Shown: positions 15,001 through 27,578, counted from the first letter of the stretch. The stretch is DNA of 64,000 bases from CAWAHD01 sp963781785 (GCA_963781785.1 CAWAHD010000002.1:496001-560000), one strand, 5' to 3'. Numbers and translations: made by a program. The notes: a model not told the origin generated them from the sequence alone.

Positions 15001-18000
15001 GGAATTGACGACGATCTGGGTGGAGTAACTGGTCGCGCCGCTGAAGCTGTCGCCGCTGGCGGTCGTCATCAGGCCGCCGCTGCCGACCACGATCTGCGTC
15101 GTGCCAATGTTCAAGGCCACCGCGTCGCCGGTGCCGAAGCTCAGCGTGCCGTCGTCGGTCAGCGTCAGGTTCTCCTGGATCAGCACGCTGACGTTGGGAC
15201 CCACCGTGACGGTGGCCCCGCTGCTGACCGTGAAGTTGCCGTCGAAGACGTAGCGCAGGTTGGCCGTCGAGGCCGTGCCGATGGCGTTCAACGCCAGCGT
15301 CTGGCCGCTGGCGACACTGCCCGCCAGGATATCGATGTCCTCGAACTGAGCGTTGTTGCTGCCAGTGCCGGACAGGTACTGCACGTCACTTTCAGGCAGG
15401 AACAGCGGCGAGTTGAAGCTGTTGCCGGTGAAATCGCCACCGTTGAGGATGCTGCCGGTGTTCAGGGTCACGTTGTTCAGGGCGAAGGAGCTGTTGCTGG
15501 CCTGGAGGTGGCCGCCGGAATTGACGACGATCTGGGTGGAGTAACTGGTCGCGCCGCTGAAGCTGTCGCCGCTGGCGGTCGTCATCAGGCCGCCGCTGCC
15601 GACCACGATCTGCGTCGTGCCGATGTTCAAGGCCACCGCGTCGCCGGTGCCGAAGCTCAGCGTGCCGTCGTCGGTCAGCGTCAGGTTCTCGCCGATTGCG
15701 ACACTAGCGCCGGCACTCACGCTCAGCGTCCCCGCCGCACCTATGGTGACGGGACCTCCCAATGTCGAGCTGCCATCGCCGAGGGTAATCGAGCCGCTTC
15801 CGATGCTCAATGCGGTGTTTCCGTTTGTCGTCAGGCTCAGGGCGGCGTCGTTCGCACCTGTCGAATGGGTGACCGTTCCGCTGCTTGTCAGATTGATGAC
15901 TACATTGCTGGACGCCGTTGGGACCGCGCCATCCACCCAGTTACCGGGCGTGTCCCAATCGCCGCCAGTGGGGGCTGTTGTGGTGTTCCAGATGATCGTC
16001 GTTGGGGCGTTGATCGTCAACGACTGGCTCGTGTCGGTGGAAGTGCCGTAATCGACGGTCCCATTGTAGACCGCCTCGATCGTGTAAGTGCCGACTGCCG
16101 TACCACCGGGCAGCGTATAGCTGGCAGTGACGGCCCCTTCGGAGACGCCAGCAGTGGCGGGGGTTCCGACGGGTGTCGTCCCGCTCAGGACCGTGAAGGT
16201 CTCGGTCCCTTCGTTGACAATGCCCGCCGAGCTGGTAACAGTCGCGCTCAGCGATATCGTCTGATTCGAAGCGCTGAAGGTGGTCGTCGCGCTGCTGGCC
16301 GCGGTCGTCGTGGACGCGTCACTGATGGTCAGTGTATGACCGCTGTCCGAGGAACCCGAGAGCGTGCTTGTTCCGCTGAAAACGGCCTGGATTGTGTAGA
16401 CGCCGCCGAGAGTGCCCGCGGGAATTGTGTATGTGCCGCTGGCTGCACCGTTCGCGACGTTTTCCGTGATGGGCGAGCCCACGTTCGTCGAGCCGCTCAG
16501 GATCGTGAAGGTCGCGGTGCCGCCGGTGACCGGACCGTCCGCACTGGTGACGGTCGCGCTGAGGGTGATCGTCTGGGCGTTAGCGTTGTAAATGATTGAG
16601 GCATTGGCGGCATAGGTGGCCGTCTCGTTTTCGCTCAGGAACGGTTCGTACGTCACGTACGGAAGGTTAGCGTTCTTGGCGTGATCCGTGATCTTGGCCG
16701 CGATCTGCGTGGGATTGATCGTGCCCCAGAAATTGTTAGTCAGATCAATTGTGGCGGTGGAAGTGCCCGAGGCTACCACGGTCGCGTTCGCGCTGCTGAG
16801 GTCATTGTTGTGGACGTTGATCGAGGCCCCGCTATTGACGGCGAGTTGAGTGGCGAACGTCACGAACTGAAGGCTGGCGGTTGAACCGCTTTCCACGGCG
16901 AGCTGGTTCATCGAGAACGTGCTGCTGGTGGCGTTGAGCTGGCCGCCGGAGTTGACCACGATGGAGCCGCCTCCGTCGGTGCCGTTGACGGTGGCCCCGG
17001 CTGCGGTCATGGTCCCGGCGACGACGATCTCAGCGGACGAGCAGCAATTGCCGTCCAAGGTCACGGTGTCGCCGCTGGCGACGCTCAGCGTGCCGTCGTC
17101 GGTGAGCGTCTCGCCCGGCGGGAGCTGGATCGAAACGTTGGGACCCACGACCAGGTTGGCGCCTGATCCCACCGTGAAGCCATTCGGGAAGACATAGCTC
17201 AGGTTCGCCGTGCTGGACCCGATCGCGTCGAGGTCGAGCTGATTTCCACTGGGGAGGATGGCCGAGCTGATCTCGATCTGGTCGAAGCTCACATTGTTGC
17301 CGGCCGCCAGGGAGGGGACATCGTTGTACGGGACGAAGAGGGGCACGCTAAAGGTGCTGCCAGTGGGCGTGATGATGCCGCCGGAGTTGACCACGACGGA
17401 GCCGCCTCCGTCGGTGCCGTTGAACGTGGTCCCGGCGGCGGTCAGGGTCCCGACGACGACGATCTCAGCGGACGAGCAGCAATTGCCGTCCAAGGTCACG
17501 GTGTCGCCGCTGGCGACGCTCAGCGTGCCGTCGTCGGTGAGCGTCTCGCCCGGCGGGAGCTGGACCGAAACGTTGGGACCCACGACCAGGTTGGCTCCTG
17601 ATCCCACCGTGAAGCCATTCGGGAAGACATAGCTCAGGTTCGCCGTGTTGGTCCCGATCGCGTCGAGGTCGAGCTCATTTCCACTGGGCAGGATGGCCAA
17701 GCTGATCTCGATCTGGTCGAAGCTCACATTGTTGCCGGCCGCCAGGGACGGGACATCGTTGTACGGGACGAAGAGGGGCACGTTGAAGGTGCTGCCAGTG
17801 GGCGTGATGATGCCGCCGGAGTTGACCACGACGGAGCCGCCTCCGTCGGTGCCGTTGAAGGTGGTCCCGGCGGCGGTCAGGGTCCCGGCGACGACGATCT
17901 CAGCGGACGAGCAGCAATTGCCGTCCAAGGTCAGGGTGTCGCCGCTGGCGAAGCTCAGCGTGCCGTCGTCGGTGAGCGTCTCGCCCGGCGGGAGCTGGAC

Positions 18001-21000
18001 CGAAACGTTGGACCCCACGACCAGGTTGGCTCCTGATCCCACCGTGAAGCCATTCGGGAAGACATAACTCAGGTTCGCCGTGTTGGTCCCGATCGCGTCG
18101 AGGTCGAGCTCATTTCCACTGGGGAGGGTGGCCGAGCTGATGTCGATCTGGTCGAAGCTCACATTGTTGCCGGCCGCCAGGGAGGAGACATCGTTGTACG
18201 GGACGATGAGGGGCACGTTGAAGGTGCTGCCAGTGGGCGTGATGATGCCGCCGGAGTTGACCACGACGGAGCCGCCTCCGTCGGTGCCGTTGAAGGTGGT
18301 CCCGGCGGCGGTCAGGGTCCCGGCGACGACGATCTCAGCGGACGAGCAGCAATTGCCGTCCAAGGTCAGGGTGTCGCCGCTGGCGACGCTCAGCGTGCCG
18401 TCGTCGGTGAGCGTCTCGCCCGGCGGGAGCTGGACCGAAACGTTGGGACCCACGACCAGGTTGGCTCCTGATCCCACCGTGAAGCCATTCGGGAAGACAT
18501 AGCTCAGGTTCGCCGTGTTGGTCCCGATCGCGTCGAGGTCGAGCTCATTTCCACTGGGCAGGATGGCCAAGCTGATCTCGATCTGGTCGAAGCTCACATT
18601 GTTGCCGGCCGCCAGGGACGGGACATCGTTGTACGGGACGAAGAGGGGCACGTTGAAGGTGCTGCCAGTGGGCGTGATGATGCCGCCGGAGTTGACCACG
18701 ACGGAGCCGCCTCCGTCGGTGCCGTTGAAGGTGGTCCCGGCGGCGGTCAGGGTCCCGGCGACGACGATCTCAGCGGACGAGCAGCAATTGCCGTCCAAGG
18801 TCAGGGTGTCGCCGCTGGCGAAGCTCAGCGTGCCGTCGTCGGTGAGCGTCTCGCCCGGCGGGAGCTGGACCGAAACGTTGGACCCCACGACCAGGTTGGC
18901 TCCTGATCCCACCGTGAAGCCATTCGGGAAGACATAACTCAGGTTCGCCGTGTTGGTCCCGATCGCGTCGAGGTCGAGCTCATTTCCACTGGGGAGGGTG
19001 GCCGAGCTGATGTCGATCTGGTCGAAGCTCACATTGTTGCCGGCCGCCAGGGAGGAGACATCGTTGTACGGGACGATGAGGGGCACGTTGAAGGTGCTGC
19101 CAGTGGGCGTGATGATGCCGCCGGAGTTGACCACGACGGAGCCGCCTCCGTCGGTGCCGTTGAAGGTGGTCCCGGCGGCGGTCAGGGTCCCGGCGACGAC
19201 GATCTCAGCGGACGAGCAGCAATTGCCGTCCAAGGTCAGGGTGTCGCCGCTGGCGACGCTCAGCGTGCCGTCGTCGGTGAGCGTCTCGCCCGGCGGGAGC
19301 TGGACGGAAACGTTGGGACCCACGACCAGGTTGGCTCCTGATCCCACCGTGAAGCCATTCGGGAAGACATAACTCAGGTTCGCCGTGCTGGTCCCGATCG
19401 CGTCGAGGTCGAGCTCATTTCCATTGGGGAGGGTGGCCGAGCTGATCTCGATCTGGTCGAAGCTCACATTGTTGCCGCCCGCCAGGGACGGGACATCGTT
19501 GTACGGGACGATGAGGGGCACGTTGAAGGTGCTGCCAGTGGGCGTGATGATGCCGCCGGAGTTGACCACGACGGAGCCGCCTCCGTCGGTGCCGTTGAAG
19601 GTCGTCCCGGCGGCGGTCAGGGTCCCGGCGACGACGATCTCAGCGGACGAGCAGCAATTGCCGTCCAAGGTCAGGGTGTCGTCGCTGGCGAAGCTCAGCG
19701 TGCCGTCGTCGGTGAGCGTCTCGCCCGGCGGGAGCTGGACGCTAGCCCCTGACCCCACGCTCAGCGAGGCCCCGGCGCCGATCGTCACGGAAGGGAGAGT
19801 CGAACTGCCGTTGCCGATTGCGATCGAGCCGCTTCCGATGCTCAATGCGGTGTTTCCGTTTGTCGTCAGGCTCAGGACGGCGTCGCTCGCACCTGTCGAG
19901 TGAGTCACCGTTCCGCTGCTCGTCAGGTTGATGACGACATTGTTGAATGCGGTTGGAACCACGCCACCCACCCAGTTACCAGGTGTGTCCCAATCGCCGC
20001 CGGTGGGGGCTGTTGTGGTGTTCCACGTGATCGTGGCGCCTGCGGCGTTGATCGTCAACGACTGGCTCGTGTCGGTGGAAGCGCCGTAATCGACGGTCCC
20101 ATTGTAGACAGCCTCGATCGTGTAAGTGCCGACTGGCGTACCACCGGGCAGCGTATAGCTGGCCGTGGCGGATCCGCTCGAAACCGTGGCGCTGACGGCC
20201 GAGCCGATCGGATTGCCGCCACTGAGGATGGTGAAGGTTTCGGTCCCCTCGTTCACTGGTCCCGTCGCGCTGGTGACCGCAGCGCTCGAAAACAACGGTC
20301 TGCACGGCAGTGTCGAAAGTGGTCGAGGCGCTGGCGGCGGTGGTGGTCGTACTGGACTGGTTTACAATTTGACTGAGGGCGCCTGCGCTGTTGTCAAAAA
20401 CCCCGGTCCCTGTATAGACGGCCGCGATCGAATGACTGCCCGCACCAAGCGTCGAAATGGTGAACGTCGACGTCGCGGTCTGTCCGCCGCCGCTGAGAAT
20501 CGACCCAGCACCGATGTCGGTCGACCCATCGTAAAACTCGACGCTCCCTGCCGGCACCAGCCCGCTCGTGTCGCTGATCGTGGCCGTGAATGTCACGGAC
20601 TGGCCGTAGGCCGATGCATTGACCGAAGAGCTGACGCTGGTGACGGTGGAGAGGTAGGGGCTCTCGTAGGCACCGATGTCCACCGTGCCACCGACGATTC
20701 GCGCGAAGCCGACCCCGCGCTGATCCGTGGTGACGCCGGCGGGTATCAAGGCATTGTTGCCGGCGTTGATGGCCGGGCTGCCGCGCAGCAGGGCCATGGT
20801 CTGGGTCGGGCCGCCGTCATTGCCCAGCGGTGCCAGCATGGGGTCAAGCGGCTGGGCAATGGTGCCGGTCAGGTCGGTGCCGACCCAGCCGGAGCTGCCG
20901 TCGGTCTCGCCGATCAGGTTGGTTCCCTGCGAGGCAAAGGTCCCGAACACATCGGGCCCACTGGTGACTGCGGTGTTCCCCGCGACGATCGTGTCGACGA

Positions 21001-24000
21001 TGGTCACCGTGCCGCTCTCGTTGTCAATGCCGCCGCCGCTGGTGGCGGCGGAGTTGCCGGCGACAGTGCAGTCAGTGAGCGTGGTCGTGCCGATCGCTTG
21101 GCCAACGTTCAGGTTGGCCACGCCGCCGCCAGTCGCGGAGGAGGAGTTGCCGCTGATGGTGCAGTTCGTCAGCGCGATCACGCCGCCATAGTTGACCAGA
21201 CCGCCGCCGTTGTAGCCGGCGGAGTTGCCGCTGATCTCGCAGTTCGTCACTGTGGTCGTGCCGTACTCGACTTGCAGGCCGCCACCGCTGCCATCAGCAT
21301 TTGGGACGGAGTTGCCGCTAATGGTGCAGTTGCTCAGGCTGGTGGTGTTGCGGACGAAGCACAGGCCGCCGCCACCGTAGCCGCCGGTGTTATCGGTGAC
21401 CGTGCAGTCGGTCAGCGTGGCCGCGGCGTCCTTGCAGTAGAGACCAGCGCCGACGCCACCAGAGAGTGGCAGGGTGTTGCCGCTGATGATGCAGTTGGTC
21501 AGCGTGATCGTGCCTTCGTAGCACACGAGGCCGCCGCCGTCGGCTGCGATGCTGCCGCTGCTGGTGGCGGTGTCGCCGCTGATGACGCAGTCAAAGAGCG
21601 CGGTCGTGCCGCCTTTGCTGAACAGCCCGCCGCCATGGACGGCGATGTTGCCGCTGATGGTGCAGTCATCAAGCGTGGTCGTGCCGCCTTTGCTGTACAG
21701 GCCGCCGCCGCGGGTCGTCACGCCGCTTTGCGACTCCGCGGAGTTGCCGCTGACGGTGCAGTTGGTTAGCGTGACATTACCGCCATCGTTGTACAGGCCG
21801 CCGCCGTCGCCGGTGGTGTTGCCCGCGGTGATCGTCATTCCCGAAATCGAGGCGGTGACATCCGGGTCGACCTGGAACACCCCGCTCAGCCCGCCGCCGC
21901 TGACGGTCACCCCCGCGGCCGGCCCAATGATCGTCTGCGTTCCGCCGGTGTCGCTCAGTTGGAGCAGGCCGCCGCCCAGCGTGATTGTCTGGGGAGTGCT
22001 GAACACGGTCGGATCGAAGACGATCGTGTTCGCGTCGTTATCATCGTTGGCCTGGTCGATGCAGTACCGCAGGTCGCCCTCGTCGTTGGAACCGATCCCC
22101 GCGTCACCCAAGCTGTTGACTGTGAATATGCCGGGCGCCTCGACCGTCAGGGTGCTGGTCGTGCTGACGGAGGCGTAGGTGCCGTCGCTGGTGTAAGCAT
22201 AGTTGACCGTGTAAGGCGAATCGGCCGCCGTGAGGCCCGTTGTATTAAACGTGGTGGAGAACGTGTCGTCGGAGCCGATCGTGGCCGGCTGCTGGACGCC
22301 ATCGAGCGTCACGACTACGCTCTCGCCCACCGGAGCTTGCGAGTCGAAGGCCAGGCTTCCAGAAAAGGTCACGCTGGCGGTGCCTTCCATGATTTTCTGG
22401 TCGTTGATTCCCGAAAAGGCCAGCGGCATGAGGCCGAAGGTGTTGGTCAGGGAGAAGCTGGCCGTCGAGTTGCCGCCGGCCGAGGCAGTGACGGTGTAGG
22501 ACCCGACCGAGGTGTTCGCCGTCGCCGTGACCGACGCGACCCCATCGGAGCCGATCGTCGCGGTGGTGGCGGAGAGATTCGCCGAGGCGCCGCTGGCGGG
22601 TGCGGTAAAGGTCAACATGCCGCCGGCCACGGGCTCGACGGGGTTGTTGGCCGAGACAGTGACGGCCAGCGGATTGGCAAACGCGATGTAGTTCGCGGCG
22701 GATTGCGGGGTGCTGCCGGCAACGAGTGTGAGCGTGAACCCCTGGCTCTGAAAGGCGCCGATGTCGGGATTGGCCGAATCAAGCGGCTCGCCGCGCTGGT
22801 CGGTGGTGACGCCGGTCACGGCGATGCCGGCGCCGATTGCGGGGCTGCCGGGGAGCAGGGCCATGGTCTGGGTCGGGCCGCCGTAATTGCCCAGCGGGGC
22901 CAGCACGGCGTTGAGCGGCTGGGCGCTCGTGCCGGTCAGGTCGGAGCCCACCCAGCCGGAGCTGCCGTCAGTTTTGCCGATCAGGTTGTGACCCTGGGAA
23001 TTCAAGGTTCCGAAGGCATCGGGCGCCTGGGTCGGTGTCGTATTCCCCGCGACAATCGTGTTGCCGATGTACACATATCTGCCTGGAACGACGCTGTTGT
23101 ACAGGCCGCCGCCGAGGGAAGCGGAGTTGCCGGTGACGGTGCAGTCGGTCAGCGTGGTCGTGCCGGAATTTGTCAGGCCGCCGCCGACGTCACCGGAGTT
23201 GTCGCTGATGGTGCAGTTCGTCAGCGTGACCGTGCCGTACTCATCCAGGCCGCCGCCGATGACAGCGGAGTTGCCGCTGACGGTGCAGTCGGTCAGCGTG
23301 GTCGTGCCATCGCTCGAGAGGCCGCCGCCGGCGAAAGCGGAGTTGCCGCTGACGGTGCAGTCGGTCAGCGTGGTCGTGCCGCCGACGGTCTCAATCCCGC
23401 CGCCGCCGCCGCGGTAGCCGGCGGAGTTGTTGCTGAAGGTGCAGTCGGTCAGCGTGGTCGTGCCCTGATTGTTGTACAGGCCGCCGCCAGAGTCCACGGC
23501 AACGTTGCCGCTGACGGTGCAGTCGATCAGCGTGGCCACGCCGCCATCGTTGGACAGGCCGCCGCCGAAGCTGGCGGAGTTGCCGCCGGTGATCGTCAGT
23601 GCCGCCAGCTCCACCGTGACATCGGCATCGACCTGAAACACCCCGCTCAGCCCGCCGCCGCTGACGGTCACCCCCGCGGCCGGCCCGATGATCGTCTGCG
23701 TTCCGCCGGTGTCGCTCAGCTCGAGCAGGCCGCCGCCCAGCGTGATTGTCTGGGGAGTGCTGAACACGGTCGGATCGAAGACGATCGTGTTCACGTCGTT
23801 ATCATCGTTGGCCTGGTCGATGCAGTACCGCAGGTCGCCCTCGTCGTTGGAACCGATCCCCGCATCACCCAAGGTGTTGACTGTGAAAATGCCGGGCGCC
23901 TCGACCGTCAGGGTGCTGGTCGTGCTGACGGAGGCGTAGGTGCCGTCGCTCGTGTAGGCATAGTTGACCGTGTAAGGCGAATCGGCCGCCGTGAGGCCGG

Positions 24001-26701
24001 CTGTATTAAACGTGGTGGAGAACGTGTCGTCGGAGCCGATAGCGGCCGGCTGCTGGACGCCATCGAGCGTCACGACCACGCTCTCGCCCACCGGTGCTTG
24101 CGAGTCGAAGGCCAGGCTTCCAGAAAAGGTCACGCTGGCGGTGCCTTCCATGATTTTCTGGTCGTTGATTCCCGAAAAGGCCAGCGGCATGAGGCCGAAG
24201 GTGTTGGTCAGGGAGAAGTCGACTGCTGGGTTGTCGCCGCCGGCCGAGGCGGTGACGGTGTAGGACCCGACCGAGGTGTTCGCCGTCGCCGTGACCGATG
24301 CGACCCCATCGGAGCCGATCGTCGCGGTGGTGGCAGAGAGATTCGCCGAGGCGCCGCTGGCGGGTGCGGTAAAGATCAACATGCCGCCGGCCACGGGCTC
24401 GACGGGATTGTTGGCCGAGACAGTGACGGCCAGCGGATTGGCAAACGCGATGTAGTTCGCGGCGGATTGCGGGGTGCTGCCGGCGACGGGCGTGAGGGTA
24501 AAGCCCTGGCTCTCGAAGGCACCGATATCGACGGTGCCGTTGACGATGCGGGCGGAGCCGCGTTGATCGGTTGTGACCCCAGCGGGAATCAGGCTGTTAC
24601 TGCCCGCGTCGATGGCCGGGCTGCCGGGCAGCAAGGCCATGGTCTGGGTAGGGCCGCCGTAATAACCCAAGGTTGCCAGCAGCGGGCTGAGCGGCGTGCC
24701 GCTGGAGCCGGTCAGGTCCGAGCTGACCCAGCCGGAGCTATTGTCAGTCGCGCCGATCAGGTTGTTCCCCAGGGAGGTCACCGAATTACAGAAATCCGGG
24801 CCGATAAGGGCCGAGTCCCCCGCGAGGATCGAGTCGGCGATCGTCACCTGGTAGCTGCCGCCGTAATTGTCGATGGCGCCTCCGAACCGGGCACTGTTGA
24901 GGGAGAACGTGCCACTGGTGACCGTGACGGTGCCTTGGCACTCGACGCCGCCACCGGACATGCCCGCGTCGTTCGAGGCCACGGTACAGTTCACGAGGCT
25001 GAGGTCCTCACCCTTCGTGAAGACCGCACCGCCATAGCCTGTCGCCGAGTTCCCCGAGAGCGTGCAGCCGGTGAGCGTCGTCGTACCAAGGTTGTACAAG
25101 CCGCCGCCGTTGCCGGCGGAGTTGCCGCTGACGGTGCAGTCGGTCAGCGTGGTCGTGCCCTGGTTGTACAGGCCGCCGCCAATGCCGGTGGTTGTGCCGC
25201 CCGAGATTGTCAGGCCCGACATGGACGCCGTCACGCCGCCATCAACCTGGAACACCCGGCTCAGCCCGCCGCCGCTGACCGTCACGCCCGCCGCCGGGCC
25301 CGTGATCGTCTCGGTTCCGGTCGTGTCGCTCAGCGTGAGCTGGCCGCTGGTCAAGGTGATCGTCTGCGGCGTGTTGAATAAACTGCCGAACGCGATTGTG
25401 CTTGCCCCCCCGGCCGAATTCGCCAGGCCGATCTCGTAGCGGAGTGAGCCGACGCCGCTGTCGGCGGTATTGGTCACGGTGAAGGTCCCTGGCGCCACCA
25501 TCTGATATTCGAAAACAGTGCCGTCACTGTCTGCTCCTCCGAGACCTGCTGTGCCGTAGAGATTGCCGCCGCTCTCAACCAGGTTGCCCTCCGGCGATTG
25601 CCCGTTGGCGCCGCTAAAGGAAGCGAGGGCGGTGATGGCACCGCTGCCCGCGGCCACCTCGAACACCGTCCCGTCATTGGACGCGCCGCCACCAATCGCA
25701 GCGCCGAAGAGATCGCCGCTGCCATCCTCAACCAGTCTGCACAACGGGGACTGCCCGTTGGCGCCGTTGAAGGAAGCGAGGGTGGTGATGGCGTGGTTGA
25801 CCGCGGCCACCTTGAACACGGTCCCGTCAGAGTTCGCGCCGCCCGTGTAGGTGGTGCCGAAGAGATTGCCGCTGCCGTCCATGATCAGGCCGCCCTGCGG
25901 CCATTGCCCGTTGGCGCCGCTGAAGGAAGCGAGGGTGGTGATGGCATGGCTGCCCGCGGCCACCTCGAACACGTCCCCGTCACCGTACGCGCCGCCATCA
26001 GTCGCAGCGCCGAAGAGATTGCCGCTGCCGTCCTCAACCAGGTTGCCGAACGGTTCAAACCCGTTGGCGCCGTTGAAGGAAGCGAGGGACGTGATGGCGT
26101 GGCTGCCCGCGGCCACCTCGAACACTGTCCCGTCATTAGACGCGCCGCCCAACTCGGTGGTGCCGAAGAGATTGCCGCTCCCATCCTCAATCAGAGTGCC
26201 GTTCGGATTGGCCCCGTTGGTGCCGCTGAAGAGAGCGAGGGTGGTGATGGCGTGGCTGCCCGCGGCCACCTCGAACACCGTCCCGTCATTGGACGCGTTG
26301 CCGCCCCCAGCGGTGACGCCGAAGAGATTGCCGCTGGCGTCCTCAATCAGGCCGACGTTCGGGTCTTGCCCGTTGGCGCCGGTGAAGGAAGCGAGGGTGG
26401 TGATGGTGCCGCTGCCCGCGGCCAGCTCGAAAACGGTCCCGCCATTGGACGTGCCGCCCAGGCCGGTGGTACCGAACGAATTGCCAGCGGCGTCCATGAT
26501 CAGGCCGCCGCCGGGGTTGGCGCCGTGAGTACCATCGAAAGAGGCCAGGGTGATCAGGGAAAGCATGCGCCGACCCTCCAGTTGTTCCAGGACCGGTCGG
26601 GCCATCAGCTCCAACGATCGCGTCCGATTCATGCGCCGAGTTTGCCGCTCGAACGGGAATAACCGCAACGCCGAACGAGAGCGACGGGATTTGGAAGACA
26701 T
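1..26701 (-). CDS. Giant repeat-rich secreted/surface protein (LEPR-type N-terminus), 3' end beyond window, frameshifted
   Basis: The ATG at 26701 is preceded by AAGGTG. The N-terminus is basic and carries VLEQLEGRRMLSL, the LEPR-XLL-like motif that opens many planctomycete exported proteins. The order after that is seven GloVer-type repeats, three beta-helix modules (CSLREA-like openings, many GGGLYN and TVSGNSA rungs), Ig-like domains, blocks of long tandem repeats, seven cadherin-like domains, autotransporter-like GNWS modules, three CARDB-like domains (about 2200-1000) and a final beta-helix at the left edge. The path is open in frame from 26701 to about 20295, shifts there, runs to about 5885, shifts at about 5885, 5625 and 5404, and then stays open to base 1 with no stop. 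Domain continuity across each break argues for one gene of more than 8,900 codons. Function is not known; adhesion or matrix structure is an inference from the domains. Confidence 0.8.
2540..5400 (-). repeat. 618-bp tandem repeats (206 aa), three full and two divergent copies
   Basis: The full unit runs from one GTLDGVTVNG to the next and includes ATLGDSTGFGYLYFTGTQTL, NALWVPDSGTTLTIGAG, STAVS-INQGTIA and SLEALNGATLSLQG. The full units start at about 5399, 4765 and 4147. Two shorter variants follow, starting at about 3529 and 2996. The period is 618 bp. Confidence 0.85.
7590..10440 (-). repeat. Six tandem 516-bp repeats (172 aa), second block
   Basis: This is the same 516-bp unit as at 12830-15690, again in six copies and again ending in a NNFWGT-TQIAAKITD segment. 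The two six-copy blocks flank the seven cadherin-like domains, giving an A-B-A layout. Confidence 0.9.
10745..12610 (-). repeat. Seven tandem 267-bp cadherin-like (Big_9-type) domains
   Basis: Each unit of about 89 residues carries ITLTSTDPNGDPLTFQV, TAGPSSGTLTGSGASRTYTP and GFSGSDSFAYTATDT. These fit the cadherin-like/Big_9 tandem domain that is often calcium-binding in bacterial adhesins; calcium binding here is inferred from the family only. The block sits between the two 516-bp repeat blocks. Confidence 0.85.
12830..15690 (-). repeat. Six tandem 516-bp repeats (172 aa), first block
   Basis: The unit contains ENLTLTDDGTLSFGTGD, IGTTQIVVGSGGLMTTASGD, SFNSPLFLPESDVQYLSG and STANLRYVFDGNF. 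The six copies differ by only a few residues, and variants such as LNGGDF, LNAGDF and LDAGDF shuffle between copies. The block ends in a NNYWGT-TQIAAKITD segment. Confidence 0.9.
16900..19780 (-). repeat. Seven tandem 435-bp repeats (145 aa) in the giant gene
   Basis: The unit contains QLPPGETLTDDGTLS, LDGNCCSSAEIVVAGT and FNGTDGGGSVVVNSGG, and it recurs every 435 bp. Within the block the pair at about 17645-18514 and the pair at about 18515-19384 appear identical, so there is an 870-bp higher-order duplication. Each unit carries an adjacent Cys pair (NCCSS), unusual in an otherwise cysteine-poor protein. Confidence 0.9.
21870..24500 (-). repeat. Two near-identical beta-helix/Ig-like modules, 1,761 bp apart
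   Basis: The segments 24500-23630 and 22740-21870 encode the same run: an Ig-like piece (SANNPVEPVAGGML, then INDQKIMEGTASV and VVTLDGVQQPA), then a beta-helix opening (IFTVN-LGDAGIGSNDEGD and RYCIDQANDDND). Matching bases at 23881 and 22120 give the spacing. The beta-helix rungs between the copies differ, so the conserved part is the domain junction. Confidence 0.8.
25490..26560 (-). repeat. Seven GloVer (TIGR03803-like) repeats in the giant gene
   Basis: The translated segment has seven units of about 50 residues, each starting LASF-GANG-P and carrying a D-SGNLFGTT-GG and a DGTVFEVAAGS stretch. This matches the Gloeo_Verruco tandem repeat known from large exported proteins of verrucomicrobia and planctomycetes. 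It lies directly after the LEPR-type motif and before the first beta-helix. Confidence 0.75.
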
Positions 26702-27578
26702 GGGACACCTTGTGTTGTGCTGGCTCAGTGCAAATGGGACAAACGATCCTGTTGTGAAGAGAGTGCAATGATGAGTGTCAAACGATCGTGACGTGCGCGC
26801 ACGAAGAGGAGCGACGGTCTTCCATAACTAATACGTGGACTATTGACGCGAACACCGTTGAGCCGGGCTTAACTTATCCTTCAGTCGAGACATCGACCAT
26901 GTCCGCACGTGTCAATCGCACGAGCGGCAGACTCAATTGGTTCGGCAGAAGTTTCGCCGGAAACACCGCTGACTTCACCTGCGGGCCCGCCTGCGATCCG
27001 GAACCTCTTGCCTGGCCCGCTTGTCGTCCACGCAGCGGCCGGAGCTGTGAGGACTGTCCGCCCGTCGGACTTTGACGGGTGCCCGCCTGCCGGCCTACGA
27101 TTCCGCTCCGACCGCGCCTTGCGGCCACGTGTCATGGGAAAGGCCGAATCGGGGCACCGATGCCTCGGCCCTGGTCAAAGACGATGACGGCCCGGCCGTC
27201 GCCCGCAACCCAAAACGAATCCCCGATCGCGAATTACCGATTCCTGAAAATGCGCCGACCGTCCGGCGCCCAGAACACGATCGCACGGCATGGTGGTACG
27301 GAGTCGTCGAGCAACTCGTACGCACCGCTGCGTATCAACACGATCGCACGCACGACGCATTATGGCGACCGGGAGAAGTCCCTGTCCAGATGGAGCGCTC
27401 GAAACGCAACATTTTCAACGAATTCTTCTCACAAACACCACAAGATCGTACTCGTCCCGGCTGGCGGATCTGACTCGAGTATCGGAAAAAACTCTTGGGG
27501 CGAAGCAAAGTCGGGCGGATCGACGGGTCGGCAGGGCACACCCAATCTTGTGCCAGGTCCCTGCCTGCGAGGACATGC
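26702..27578. other. Intergenic region between the giant gene and the aldolase remnant
   Basis: This 877-bp spacer lies between divergent transcription units and must hold the promoter of the giant gene. Bases 26770-26870 are relatively AT-rich and include TTGACA read on the minus strand, but I see no convincing -10 partner. Short open frames here match nothing I recognise. Confidence 0.4.

Noticed and set aside
8185..16599. Very long open frames on the plus strand (for example 8185-10629 and 12928-16599)
   Set aside because: They are exact antisense shadows of the repeated minus-strand gene: their products repeat with the same 516-bp period, are rich in Ala, Gly, Arg and His, and have no known domain.
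21959..25381. 1,140-codon plus-strand open frame
   Set aside because: Antisense to well-conserved beta-helix and Ig-like coding sequence. The codon pattern is that of a shadow in high-GC DNA.
26702..27578. Short protein-coding genes in the spacer before the aldolase remnant
   Set aside because: Several overlapping frames on both strands, none with a ribosome site and recognisable domain together.
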